A stretch of DNA of 64,000 nt from an uncultured Bacillota bacterium (GCA_927441425.1 CAKMKG010000005.1:221920-285919), one strand, 5' to 3'. Shown: positions 43,886 through 53,270, counted from the first letter of the stretch. Made by a program: numbers and translations. The notes: generated by a model from the letters alone, not told the origin.

Positions 43886-44605
43886 CTATTTATTTCTTAT
43901 ATAGTCACTATAATCCTTTACCAGTAAATATTTGTTGTATTCTAAATCTGTAAGATTGAGGATTTGGTTCTCGTTGCTTATATCTGCCTTACTCTTCTTA
44001 CTTAAAAAGAAAGTTGCAATTGTACCAGTAAGCATTCCAATAAAACCAATTCCTACTATCATTAATACCGCTGCCACTACTCTTCCAGCGGAAGTCACTG
44101 GTGATAGATCACCATATCCTACTGTGGTTACCGTAACAAAGCTCCACCATAGTGCATCTCCAAATGATTCCATTGATATATTATTTTCTAAATAATATAT
44201 TGCAGTAGCCCTTATAAAAACTGTCGCAAATGTAATCATTAATACATAGATAAATCCGTTTGTTTTAAGGAATAAAATGAGCCTGCCTGAGAGGCGTTTT
44301 GTAAGTAAGATGATTCTAATGATGCGGATGATCCTAAAAATACGGAAACCTCGGAAAAATGAATCTAAAGGTATTATAGAAAGTAATTCAAAAATGTTTT
44401 CCTTAAAATAAGTCTTCTTATCTTTCGCTAGATATAACCGAGCAAAATATTCAATGGCAAATATGATTAATATTGCTCTATCACATATTAAATAAATTGA
44501 TTCATATTCGTCTGGAACTTTATCTAGAATATCAGCAAATGCAAGACTAACGGCAAATAGGGCCAGTGCAGTGAATATTATTTCATGTAAGAATTTTTTA
44601 TTCAT
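43886..44605 (-). CDS. Voltage-gated-type potassium channel (6-TM)
   Basis: 239 residues from ATG 44605, chosen because TAAAGGA lies eight bases upstream (an ATG nine bases earlier overlaps that site). Six membrane helices: S4-like helix RGFRIFRIIRIIRIILL with Arg every third residue, pore helix and selectivity filter TVTTVGYGDLSPVTS, then a final helix. The short C-terminal tail (about 40 residues) is charged, with no RCK or cyclic-nucleotide domain. Only 12 bases separate it from the upstream DUF2971 gene, so the two are co-translated. In that setting an effector that collapses membrane potential is a reasonable idea, but it could also be plain ion homeostasis. Confidence 0.9.
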   Translation of the reverse strand: MNKKFLHEIIFTALALFAVSLAFADILDKVPDEYESIYLICDRAILIIFAIEYFARLYLAKDKKTYFKENIFELLSIIPLDSFFRGFRIFRIIRIIRIILLTKRLSGRLILFLKTNGFIYVLMITFATVFIRATAIYYLENNISMESFGDALWWSFVTVTTVGYGDLSPVTSAGRVVAAVLMIVGIGFIGMLTGTIATFFLSKKSKADISNENQILNLTDLEYNKYLLVKDYSDYIRNK

Positions 44606-44617
44606 TAAATTCATCCT

Positions 44618-45520
44618 TTATCTGTAACTTGCACTTGATTTATGTATTTGAAATCCATTTTTAACCATTGCTTCAACATCATAACCGCATTCGCTTAACA
44701 ATATACGAATATCATTCTTATTATTATTACATTTAGGTCCGAGCCAAATCTCCTTAATGAAATCGTTTTTATCATCTTCGAAATTCAAATCTATATATGA
44801 TCGTATTTGATTATTAGCAACACAATGTTGAAGTTTAGAGAATTTTATATTTCCGGTATTGTTTTTGTCAAGATCCTCAGGGCTATCTATCCCCATTACA
44901 TATAATTTATCACCATCCTCTTGATTATAAAAACCACCATTTGCAGTAATTCGCCACTCTTTTTCATACTCAAAGGCTTTGTTTTTGTATCTCAAATAAA
45001 TATCTCGGAGATGATCCTGTAAATTAATAAATAGACTTTTAGAATTATCAACTTTATCTAAATGAAAATTTTTCAATGATTCATTTATTATACGTTTACA
45101 ATCATCTTCCATTTCATTTGGATCGTAGGATACTTTAAAGAATCGATATCTGTTGATTTCAAAATCAATCTTTGATTTATCTATGCCAATTGCCATGCCT
45201 AAAGCTTCATCAGCGTAACCTCTCCATTGGCTTAAAGAATCCTTATCTTCGGAGAAACAACAAACATAAGAATATATATCGTTAACTTCATTTAACAGCG
45301 TTTGAGTTCCCCTAATTGTTTTTTGGATTACTGGATCTGTATAATTATCGATAGATTCACCCAGTAACCTATTAATAGTGCCAATAACAAGCATTTTTTC
45401 CATACTATCATTGCTTTTTTCGATATCTCCTAATCGCAATGACTTTGATCGGATTATATTAAAAAAGGAATTTACGCTGCAGTAATGATATATTTTATTC
45501 GATGGATTCATTTCAAACAT
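44618..45520 (-). CDS. DUF2971 family protein (copy 2)
   Basis: 300 residues. Opens with KIYHYCSVNSFFNIIRSKSLRLGD and has CCFSEDKDSLSQWRGYADEALGMAIG about 85 residues in, the DUF2971 hallmark; EYEKEWRI and IWLGPKC follow. Ends in SSASYR, as copy 1 ends in SNISYR. Biochemical role unknown. The fold with Y-H-Y/K-x-S...R at the N-terminus recalls ADP-ribosyltransferase-like proteins, but I cannot prove this from sequence. AAGGAG site; lies 39 bases after the helicase gene and 12 before the channel gene. Confidence 0.85.
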   Translation of the reverse strand: MFEMNPSNKIYHYCSVNSFFNIIRSKSLRLGDIEKSNDSMEKMLVIGTINRLLGESIDNYTDPVIQKTIRGTQTLLNEVNDIYSYVCCFSEDKDSLSQWRGYADEALGMAIGIDKSKIDFEINRYRFFKVSYDPNEMEDDCKRIINESLKNFHLDKVDNSKSLFINLQDHLRDIYLRYKNKAFEYEKEWRITANGGFYNQEDGDKLYVMGIDSPEDLDKNNTGNIKFSKLQHCVANNQIRSYIDLNFEDDKNDFIKEIWLGPKCNNNKNDIRILLSECGYDVEAMVKNGFQIHKSSASYR

Positions 45521-45559
45521 TTTTTCTCCTTGACTTTTCTTCCCTTAACAAATTAAGTT

Positions 45560-48304
45560 CTATCTACTCTTCTCATATCCATCCAAAGCTCGTTCGACTT
45601 GTGCAATTTCTTCGCTTCCATTTGTAGCTAAACGCAGCAGTGGGATACCGTAGAGATTCAAAATATGATCTTTCATGCGGTCACGCTCATACTGCAGTGT
45701 ACCAGGTTTGTGATTGTGGAACCCATCAACTTCTATTGCAAGAACAGGCTTCTTGCTAATTCGATTGTAGATCAGAAAATCCACATGGGTGGCCGTGTTC
45801 ATAGCATATCGGCACTCTTCGTCATTCAAGTGTTTTGGGTCGCGGATTAGCATATTGAGTGGTTGATGGCAAATGAGGTTCAGCGACAGTTGAGGACGTC
45901 TGTTCAGCATGTCTACGATTGCACCGTACATCAGGTTTTCTGAATCGTACCTAGAGATGCGTAGATGCTTTTTCAGATATGTGATTCTCGCGTCTGTGTA
46001 CTGCCGATAGAGCAAATCGAATACCGAATAGATTTTGCTCTGCACAATCTGAAAATTGTTGTATTCGATATAAGCGATCAAATCGCCAATGTTACTGTCT
46101 GTTGGCTGATCATTTCCTGACACCACAAGGCAGAGCCTTTTCTTGGCACGAGAAACTGCCACATTTAGGAGATATGGATCATCGGAAAAATCTGTGACCA
46201 TGTCATCCACTGTAGTCAGCACAATCGTGTCTTTTTCGCGCCCCTGGAACTTATGCACTGTGTGTACTTCAAATTTGTCTGTATCCAGTTGCTTGGCAAT
46301 GGTGGCCACCTGGTCCTTATACGGAGCAACAATTCCTATATCTTCCGAATTTGCAACCTTCAGCATCGGAAGTGCTTCCTTAATTGTTACATCAATTTGA
46401 CGCTGGTTGATGTGATCTCTCTTATGATCACCGGCGGTCGTCTTGAAGACTGACAAAGTATCCGTTTCACCGTGATCTTCCGTCATAATGACTAGATCAT
46501 TGTTGTAAAATTTCTGATTGCAAAAATCGATGATCTTTGGATGGCAACGATAGTGCTCTCGAAGTAATGTCTGTGGTACATCTTCGAATAGACTGCACAC
46601 AGATTTCAAGAAACTGTTCTCTGAAAAAGAATAGCCCTGAGACAACTTATAGGAATTAAAGACTGCGTCACTGCGCTTTTTCATGTCACCTTTGACCACG
46701 TTGGGCAGCTGTTTAAGATCGCCCACGATGACTACGTTTCTAGCAGAAGACAAGGCTAAGGCACCCGTAGCTATATCCACCTGCGAGGCCTCGTCCATAA
46801 TCAGATAATCGCATATCGCCCCGTTCAAGCTACTGCGAGAAGAAAAGGTAGTGCTGAGGACGATAGGATATTCTTTCACAACATCACCGGAACGCTGCCA
46901 CAGATCCTCTTCAGTGAAGGACACGCGTGCAGGCTTATTCCCATACTTTTCAAACAATTTTGCGCGCAGATATTCCATAGACCAGTATGTAAGCTCATCC
47001 ATTTTTCTTTTGGCATCAATGTCAGCGAGATACTTTTCCAACATAGTAATCTCACTACTCAATTCTGACCGCCGTGCTTGATAGAAAAGGCTTTGCAAGA
47101 GTGTAATAATAGCATGCAAACCTTTTTTATAGAAATTCCAGTCTGAAATTCCGTAGACAAAAGCACTCTTGATCTTGAACCATAATGAGATAGTACGATC
47201 TTGTTCAGAAAATTCGTAGCATTCTTGCCAAAGCTGCATGAGCGTTTCCGACTTCAGGCTGCGTCGAGGCTTTACTCCTGAGCATACAAGACCAGTTTCA
47301 CTGCAATACTGCTCGAAATACTCGATTTCAAGAAGCAGAGAATCCAGTCCAATTCTAACTTGCGCAAGTCGCTCCTGCTTGGTAAATGTTTCAGCTAGTT
47401 CTTCGGCGTGAGTCTTGATTTTTTCCCGCAGTTCAATTTGTTTATCGGCACTCATCTCCCAGTTGGATAGATCGGGGTAACAGTCTGTTTGGCTTTGAAC
47501 AAACGCCTTCTTATTAGTTGAGTTTCCCAACGGTGCCACAAGAAACCTCATATTGTATTTTGGAGAAGCCAGCTTTTCCAGTATATTTTCTGTGGCGGAG
47601 TTATTGTTGGAAACGATCTGCACCGTCTTGCCATCAACCAACAGATTTGCAATGATGTTCAAAATCGTCTGCGTTTTACCAGTGCCGGGAGGTCCCTGAA
47701 TCACACTAATTTGATTACCCAGCGCATTTTCAACTGCTTTAAACTGACTGGCGTTGCCACCGAAGGGAAAAATCGTATTTCGTCTATTATAGGTGCATAT
47801 TTTGTGTGCAACGGGATCCAAATAAATCGCCATGGCAGTATCCACACCCACAAAATCAAGCTTCTCATATTGCTTTTGTAGAAGGATTTTCCCATCTTCA
47901 CTTTTAAGTTCATTAATAGATGCCAACTGGTACAAGTAACTCATACAGTTCTGAGCCTCTTTCTCGCTTAGGCATGAGTACTCAACCTGTAGATCACTCT
48001 TCGCATATTTTCTCTCAGTACCATTCGTAAATCGAATAAGCCAATAATCCACCGCCCTTGCGTGGAAAACAAAGATGTCCTGAATATTAAAAAACTCACG
48101 GTCACCGCGCATAATATGTACCAATGCAGGATTCAGTATTTCCGGGTCCTTCACCCATTCAATGGACTGATAGTCAAATGAATCAGTCTTACCGTTCTGA
48201 AAAGTCACATCGTATTTTTTTATTTCCGGATTGTATTTGCAAAGCTTTACGTTGAAAGTAATATCTTCTCCGTCCTTCAGAATCAGGTGTTTGCTTGTGT
48301 TCAC
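45560..48304 (-). CDS. SF1 helicase (DNA2/NAM7-like) fused to a PD-(D/E)XK-type nuclease
   Basis: 914 residues. Unrecognised N-terminal 180 residues, then the AAA/helicase core: Walker A GPPGTGKT at 204-211, Walker B DYLIMDEASQVD, motif III VIVGDLKQLP, LREHYRCHPKIIDFCN, VHKFQGREKDTIVLTT and the arginine-finger motif LNVAVSRAKKRLCLVV. A long helical insert (about 290-470) separates the two halves of RecA domain 1. The C-terminal 100 residues (HVDFLIYNRISKKPVLAIEVDG, then D-MKDHIL and GIPLLRL) fit a DUF2726/Vsr-like nuclease with D...E-x-D. GTG start after AGGAGG. Central gene of a DUF2971-helicase-DUF2971-channel operon. It should unwind and cut nucleic acid. Confidence 0.9.
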   Translation of the reverse strand: MNTSKHLILKDGEDITFNVKLCKYNPEIKKYDVTFQNGKTDSFDYQSIEWVKDPEILNPALVHIMRGDREFFNIQDIFVFHARAVDYWLIRFTNGTERKYAKSDLQVEYSCLSEKEAQNCMSYLYQLASINELKSEDGKILLQKQYEKLDFVGVDTAMAIYLDPVAHKICTYNRRNTIFPFGGNASQFKAVENALGNQISVIQGPPGTGKTQTILNIIANLLVDGKTVQIVSNNNSATENILEKLASPKYNMRFLVAPLGNSTNKKAFVQSQTDCYPDLSNWEMSADKQIELREKIKTHAEELAETFTKQERLAQVRIGLDSLLLEIEYFEQYCSETGLVCSGVKPRRSLKSETLMQLWQECYEFSEQDRTISLWFKIKSAFVYGISDWNFYKKGLHAIITLLQSLFYQARRSELSSEITMLEKYLADIDAKRKMDELTYWSMEYLRAKLFEKYGNKPARVSFTEEDLWQRSGDVVKEYPIVLSTTFSSRSSLNGAICDYLIMDEASQVDIATGALALSSARNVVIVGDLKQLPNVVKGDMKKRSDAVFNSYKLSQGYSFSENSFLKSVCSLFEDVPQTLLREHYRCHPKIIDFCNQKFYNNDLVIMTEDHGETDTLSVFKTTAGDHKRDHINQRQIDVTIKEALPMLKVANSEDIGIVAPYKDQVATIAKQLDTDKFEVHTVHKFQGREKDTIVLTTVDDMVTDFSDDPYLLNVAVSRAKKRLCLVVSGNDQPTDSNIGDLIAYIEYNNFQIVQSKIYSVFDLLYRQYTDARITYLKKHLRISRYDSENLMYGAIVDMLNRRPQLSLNLICHQPLNMLIRDPKHLNDEECRYAMNTATHVDFLIYNRISKKPVLAIEVDGFHNHKPGTLQYERDRMKDHILNLYGIPLLRLATNGSEEIAQVERALDGYEKSR

Positions 48305-48367
48305 GTAAGGCCTCCTGACAATAGTAAGTTAAATAGATGCGATGCCATTTTCGGCAGTTGAGATAAG

Positions 48368-48383
48368 TTATAAATATAATGCG
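48368..48383 (-). repeat. Island motif, copy 1 (before helicase gene)
   Basis: Minus strand CGCATTATATTTATAA, about 65 bases upstream of the helicase start. Flanked by AGATAA/TTATCT arms. Confidence 0.5.
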
Positions 48384-48402
48384 AAATTTATCTTGTCCTT
48401 TT

Positions 48403-49362
48403 CTATCGATAAGAAATATTTGAATAAATTATTTTTAGATTACTATACTCATTTTGCATTAAGAATAATTTAATGTCACTTTCAGAAATTTTAGTTTTAG
48501 GTCCAAGTCGTAATTCTTCAACTGGGCATTTCAGAAATTCAGAGAATTTTATTGGCAGATATGGAATCATATCATCTGAAGTAATGTTAAACTCAATTTT
48601 ATTCTTCAAATAGTTAATGGTCTCGACAAAACCATTTGGTCCAATATTGATTTGTTCATTTCCGTACACCCATTCTGGTTTCTTATATGCAGGATTTGCT
48701 AAAAATAAACGCCATTCTTTTTCTTCATTGAAACCCACAGACTTATATTTTAGCGAATCAATAAATAGATTTTCAAGCATACCATTAAAATTAAAACCTA
48801 ACAAATCATCTGTATCAGGATCATCATTGTTATGAGTCATATTTTCAACTATCCATTGACGAAGAGTTCTTAAGTCCATGAGAGCTTCATTCGAGTTATT
48901 TTGCACCATATTAACAACTTGTTCTTCCGATATATATTCAATTTTCTCAAGTCGCAACAGTCCTGTTGAATTTGTACAATATTGTTGCAACAGTTCGTGG
49001 GAAAAGCCAATACAACAACCTTTACCGTTATCTGCATACCCACGCCATTGATTTAAAGAATCACTTTCTTCACTAAAACACATAACGAAATTCGAGAAAT
49101 CTCCAGACAAAAGCCTGTCTTCCCACATAGATTGTGATTCTTCCAAAAGTTCCATAATAGCCTCATTATCTTTCTTTCCATTGTAACTGAAAGGGAAAGG
49201 ACTACTAATGTAATTTCTCCAGATGCTAGTAAATATATCGGGGAAGAATACCTGCAATTCATTATAGTCATTGCTTTTCCTAATATCACACAGTCTTATT
49301 GTTTTGCCTTGTAGAATGCTAAAGCTTTTTAGATTGCTACAGTAATGATATAAATATTCCAT
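48403..49362 (-). CDS. DUF2971 family protein (copy 1)
   Basis: 319 residues. LYHYCSNLKSFSILQGKTIRLCD at the N-terminus and MCFSEESDSLNQWRGYADNG near 110-130 align with the same blocks in copy 2 at 44618, but the rest is only distantly related, so the two are diverged paralogues and not a recent tandem duplication. EEKEWRLFLAN and LRLGPKTKISESDIK are further family blocks. It is the first gene of the four-gene unit and has AGGAGG before its ATG. DUF2971 genes are frequent in defence islands, with no defined activity that I know of. Confidence 0.85.
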   Translation of the reverse strand: MEYLYHYCSNLKSFSILQGKTIRLCDIRKSNDYNELQVFFPDIFTSIWRNYISSPFPFSYNGKKDNEAIMELLEESQSMWEDRLLSGDFSNFVMCFSEESDSLNQWRGYADNGKGCCIGFSHELLQQYCTNSTGLLRLEKIEYISEEQVVNMVQNNSNEALMDLRTLRQWIVENMTHNNDDPDTDDLLGFNFNGMLENLFIDSLKYKSVGFNEEKEWRLFLANPAYKKPEWVYGNEQINIGPNGFVETINYLKNKIEFNITSDDMIPYLPIKFSEFLKCPVEELRLGPKTKISESDIKLFLMQNEYSNLKIIYSNISYR

Positions 49363-49401
49363 GCATCCTCCTGCTGTCTATTAAAACACTTTATTTTTCT
49401 C

Positions 49402-49418
49402 ATTATTGCTATTATCCG
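49402..49418 (-). repeat. Island motif, copy 2 (before DUF2971 copy 1)
   Basis: Minus strand CGGATAATAGCAATAAT, about 40 bases upstream of the DUF2971 start. It overlaps the stop codon of the preceding gene. Confidence 0.5.
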
Positions 49419-50137
49419 AAATTCAGCAGCGAGAAATGCCTTCTAAAATTGCTCGCAAGCAAAGCAGAAATTGCACCTCTTATTTGAAGCTCATGATCCC
49501 GCTGCATAATGAAAAAATAATCTCTAATTGTGCCTCTCGAAAATTTCAGTCCACACCACTGAGCACCGATATAGTCCTCACTTTTTGCCAAACCTCGAAA
49601 TCGCATTAAATATTCGTCTTCCTGTAATCTGGAGCGATGATTATAAAACACCACACTTTTTCCAGATCGGTAGTAATCAATAAGCTCCTGATCTGTAACG
49701 TACTTGTTGCTTTTACAACCATTCGGAGAAACACTTTTTACCAACAGACCATTGTCAGGATCAAGAAAAACAACTTCGCAGTCTGACAGTTTATCCAAAG
49801 CCATTTTATGCCATTCATTACGTGACAACATGCCTGATCTTCCGGAGGAATGTAAAACGTTAATATAAAATACCGCATCCAGCACACCGCTCTCTTCAAG
49901 CGCTGAAACGGAACGGTTGCCGTTACCCACGATAATTTTTAAAGCATTTCGCAGCTCATCGTCACAACCGAAAAATCGGTCATCACTAATGTATGTAATA
50001 TGTTTGCCGTCATCATTGTGATTCTCATCAGTAGTGAGATACCAGTTTACTCCAATTTTAAGTTCAGTTCTGGCAATGTGACGGAGCATTCCCAATTCGC
50101 CAAAATCTCCAACATCACCTGTATATCTATCTTGCAT
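49412..50137 (-). CDS. Uncharacterised 'QDRYxGDxGDF' family protein
   Basis: 241 residues. Starts MQDRYTGDVGDFGELGMLRH, a start I associate with a widespread family of unknown function; DENHNDDGKHITYI and VVFLDPDNGLLVKSV are its other conserved blocks, followed by SVVFYNHRSR. The repeated acidic motifs and 'FLDPDNG' after a strand suggest a Rossmann-like or metal-dependent enzyme, but no named activity is supported. CAAGGAG site. Adjacent to DUF2971 copy 1 (50 bases), so it could be transcribed into that operon; motif copy 2 in between suggests a separate promoter. Confidence 0.6.
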   Translation of the reverse strand: MQDRYTGDVGDFGELGMLRHIARTELKIGVNWYLTTDENHNDDGKHITYISDDRFFGCDDELRNALKIIVGNGNRSVSALEESGVLDAVFYINVLHSSGRSGMLSRNEWHKMALDKLSDCEVVFLDPDNGLLVKSVSPNGCKSNKYVTDQELIDYYRSGKSVVFYNHRSRLQEDEYLMRFRGLAKSEDYIGAQWCGLKFSRGTIRDYFFIMQRDHELQIRGAISALLASNFRRHFSLLNFG

Positions 50138-50367
50138 TTTTGTGCTCCTTGCTATTTAACAACATATATTAGATTAATTAAATCATGCTATTTTGTAGTT
50201 AATAATGTAAACACCACAACATTTTTGATTCTTAAACATATCACAATTACCATATTCACTATAGGCGCTATTAATAAGTGAAATAACTTCATTCTTAAAA
50301 ATCATATTAGTTGGTATCATACTATTAAATTTTCAGAGTACGTTATGAAGTCTCTCTAGGTCTTTTA

Positions 50368-51327
50368 TCATACTTTAAATGGTAAATTCTCAATCCAATC
50401 GTTAATTAGTACAGGATTTTCATTATTAAATATACTAAAAAGGTCTTCATTTCCCATAATATATAATATAACATTCCTAACAGTGTCATCGATTTGTCGC
50501 GACAATTCAAATAAGCTTTCAGCATCTTTATATTTGTTGCTAAGATTATTTCCATGTATGCAGCATGATCTTACATCATAACCTTTCTTTATTAATCTAC
50601 TTATGGATATTTTATCTTCTTTAGAATCACCTAAAATATGTGCTACATTTTGCGATATTTGATTTGTTATTTCAGTATTTGAATTCGATAAAATGCTTTC
50701 CAGCGCTGTCATATAAAGTGTAATTTTCATTGGAATTAAGAATTGACTTCTTGCTAAACTAATAAAAGCGAATGCTCTCGATAGTTTTGAGATTTGACTA
50801 AATGCCATATATTCTTTGGATGTTATATCTGTATTAAATATATTGTCGAAACCATATAGTATTTTTATTAAATGGATGCACTTATGAATTTCTTCTCTTG
50901 ACAGTGTAATATCGATAACTTCACACTTATGGCTATAATAATATGGATCAATCCGATTTGAGGAGACCATATCATTTGTGGGCGTATATAAATACCCCGT
51001 TTCGACATTGACACTATTATCTTTAATTAACCATATAGCGGTCGATAAACTTCTACATATTTTAAGCAACTGAGAAATCATTTTTATCCGCTCTTCATGT
51101 TCATAGATATTAAAACTATCATCAATAAAAGCATAAACGTAGCAAGATGATTCAAATGATTGATATTCTAGACTACCAATAGAAAAAACCATTGCATCGT
51201 CTGCAATATCATTGCTAAAGACTTCAAAACTATTAGTTAACCTATAATTATTAAATATCTTAATACCCTTAGTTAGTTTTTCATTGATTGTTAAATTATT
51301 CAACTGTGCAATTAATCGATTATTCAA
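50368..51327 (-). CDS. Apea-like HEPN-domain protein
   Basis: 319 residues, TTG start with TAGGTGTA upstream. The C-terminal third (about 195-300) is helical and contains YDVRSCCIHGN (Arg253 to His258), the R-x4-H catalytic motif of HEPN ribonucleases, in the context Y-x-RS-x(3)-HG typical of Apea-like HEPN. The N-terminal 190 residues are mixed and unrecognised. HEPN proteins in such islands usually cleave RNA in toxin or abortive-infection systems. The next gene upstream on the same strand is the SEC-C protein (62-base gap). Confidence 0.7.
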   Translation of the reverse strand: MNNRLIAQLNNLTINEKLTKGIKIFNNYRLTNSFEVFSNDIADDAMVFSIGSLEYQSFESSCYVYAFIDDSFNIYEHEERIKMISQLLKICRSLSTAIWLIKDNSVNVETGYLYTPTNDMVSSNRIDPYYYSHKCEVIDITLSREEIHKCIHLIKILYGFDNIFNTDITSKEYMAFSQISKLSRAFAFISLARSQFLIPMKITLYMTALESILSNSNTEITNQISQNVAHILGDSKEDKISISRLIKKGYDVRSCCIHGNNLSNKYKDAESLFELSRQIDDTVRNVILYIMGNEDLFSIFNNENPVLINDWIENLPFKV

Positions 51328-51389
51328 TATACACCTACTTTGACTTGGTAATCTGTAATACTCTTTTTATGGATAATACGAAGCTAATA

Positions 51390-52553
51390 CTATTTGAAGA
51401 TTGTTTGAGAAAAAGTTTGACTTGCAAGATTAATAATATTATTTTCCCATATTGACTTCCATTCATTGTTTAGACAATTTAAGTCAAATACTTTTCTATT
51501 TATTACATTATCTTGCCATAGCAATTCTATTTCTTCAAGGTCACTTCCCAATGCCGCCATAAAGCCTATTTTAGGAGCACTTGCATTCTCATCAATAAAT
51601 AGTTCATCCAAGCTGTTTAATTTGAAATTTATCTTTCCGTCTGCATTTACAGGTATTCTATATATATTTGGGCAAAACATTTCTATCCAACTGTAGTATT
51701 CTGCAGTTGATACATTAAGTAGTGTTTTAGTTTTATGTAAAACAAATCCATTAATATGTAATAATTCTGGTTTAACCCATACTTTAAGAGTCTCCTTACG
51801 CTCCTCTTTTGTGCTTCTTAACACCTTAATCTCATTTCCTTCATCATTGTCATTTACTATTAGAATATTAGCCCCGTTATCACACATGCCTATTGCCATT
51901 AAGTCAAATATTGAATCAATTTTACTAATGTCGGTAAAGTATGCATACTCATATCCAATCAACTCATTAGTTCCTTGAAAATTCCACTTGCTTCCAATAA
52001 AATACTTCGAACTTAATATTAAATCTTTTGCTTTTTCCCCAGTATGGTGGTATATGCCTATATATCCATTTTTGTATTCACTTGAAAATAAAGATTCAAA
52101 TGGATTCCCGAATGTTTCTAAATAAGCAGACTGCCAAATCATATTTTTATTAATTCTACTTTTTCTATGAACGTCTTGCCCTAAATGGATTTGAATATAT
52201 GCACAATGTATTGGAGTTATCATACATCTATAGACACAAACATCTTTACCATTTTCAAACCTATGATTTACAACACCATCTAAAGTTAATGGTCTTAGAG
52301 CTTTATGATTGTGTGTTATTAATAATGGTAATGTCATTTCTCCCAAAGGTGTTTTTACCATTGAAAATAGAACCTCGACTCTAAATGTGTTTATTTTTGC
52401 TCCTGAAATTTCTTTGAATTCTGAAGATGAAATTACTTTATTATTCTCATAATTATAAAATTTCTTGGACAATCGTGTTCTGAGTGCCGGATTTTGGTTA
52501 TCTGCACCACAGCAATTTTTAACACTTTTTCCAGATCCACAAATACATTTCAT
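51390..52553 (-). CDS. SEC-C zinc-motif protein
   Basis: 387 residues from ATG 52553 (AAGGAG seven bases upstream). The first residues, MKCICGSGKSVKNCCG, form a SEC-C zinc knuckle (C-x-C-x8-CC), used by SecA and many small proteins to bind Zn2+ and partners. The rest is mixed alpha/beta without a known motif; an HGFVLHK-like catalytic element was not found. Accompanies the HEPN gene; the two may form a pair in which this protein is substrate adaptor or regulator (inference). Confidence 0.6.
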   Translation of the reverse strand: MKCICGSGKSVKNCCGADNQNPALRTRLSKKFYNYENNKVISSSEFKEISGAKINTFRVEVLFSMVKTPLGEMTLPLLITHNHKALRPLTLDGVVNHRFENGKDVCVYRCMITPIHCAYIQIHLGQDVHRKSRINKNMIWQSAYLETFGNPFESLFSSEYKNGYIGIYHHTGEKAKDLILSSKYFIGSKWNFQGTNELIGYEYAYFTDISKIDSIFDLMAIGMCDNGANILIVNDNDEGNEIKVLRSTKEERKETLKVWVKPELLHINGFVLHKTKTLLNVSTAEYYSWIEMFCPNIYRIPVNADGKINFKLNSLDELFIDENASAPKIGFMAALGSDLEEIELLWQDNVINRKVFDLNCLNNEWKSIWENNIINLASQTFSQTIFK

Positions 52554-52653
52554 ATTTTCGTTCTCCTTGTTACAAATTAGCGACACATAGGTAAAGAGTG
52601 TCTTCTAGATTATTAATTATTATTCACTTTTATAAGCCAAATTAAGGTCTGCA

Positions 52654-52669
52654 TTATAAACATAATGCG
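52654..52669 (-). repeat. Island motif, copy 3 (before SEC-C gene)
   Basis: Minus strand CGCATTATGTTTATAA, about 100 bases upstream of the SEC-C gene. It is part of a GCATTAT-AAAC-ATAATGC dyad. Confidence 0.5.
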
Positions 52670-52707
52670 TAGTTGTAGCTGGGATACGTTTAGTAATAGC
52701 CTTCAAA

Positions 52708-53270
52708 CTATCGAGCAATTTGCAATTCATACGAAGTGGTCATTTCGCCTTTCTCATAATACTCTATCAATATAAGATCTAGGTCATAGACAATTTCATA
52801 GTATACGCCTAACACATATCGACAGACATGTTCTGGGAGCGTGATCCCATCATAAGACCATATATCATCAAAGCTGTCTTTGGTAAGGGCTATTAATCGA
52901 TCTCGATCTGACTGATTTTCTAATTTCTTATGTTTTGATTTTTTCATCTCTAATGCAATTAGATTGTCTTGCTCAGGACGCTCTCCACGACTATGTAGAA
53001 TCAAATCACATTTAATTGATACGATCTGCTCATTTGCTCCCCTTATTGTTTTTTTAATGGTCTTAATGCAGCCCCTATTGCGATTGTATTCCACATCAGC
53101 ATAGTAGCCGGACAAACTTTCGTCTTGTGTGATTAAAGCATTAAGATGCAACATAAGCCTACCACATAAAGCTTGCTCTGCAACTTGATCGCGTAACATG
53201 CTTTGTTCACCTTCAAGAAAACGTCATTTGCTCTTTCAAATAGAGTTACCATCTCGGCATATGTTTTCAC
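52708..53270 (-). pseudogene. PD-(D/E)XK-type nuclease-like gene with a frameshift
   Basis: The main frame (from 53199) encodes KCDLILHSRG then NLIALEMKKSKHKKL, a D-x(n)-E-x-K pattern of restriction-like nucleases. A second frame begins at GTG 53270 with AAGAGGT before it and reads KTYAEMVTLFERANDVFL; the first frame picks up with EGEQSMLRDQVAEQALCGRL. Adding one T to the T4 tract at 53218-53221 (minus strand) fuses them into one 187-residue protein. The gene is therefore probably inactive, or the loss is a recent or phase-variable slip. ATG 53199 could still yield a truncated protein. Confidence 0.65.

Noticed and set aside
42603..49362. TIR gene and channel operon as a Thoeris or CBASS locus
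   Set aside because: No ThsA, cyclic-nucleotide synthase or CBASS accessory gene is present, and a 323-base gene-free gap separates the two units.
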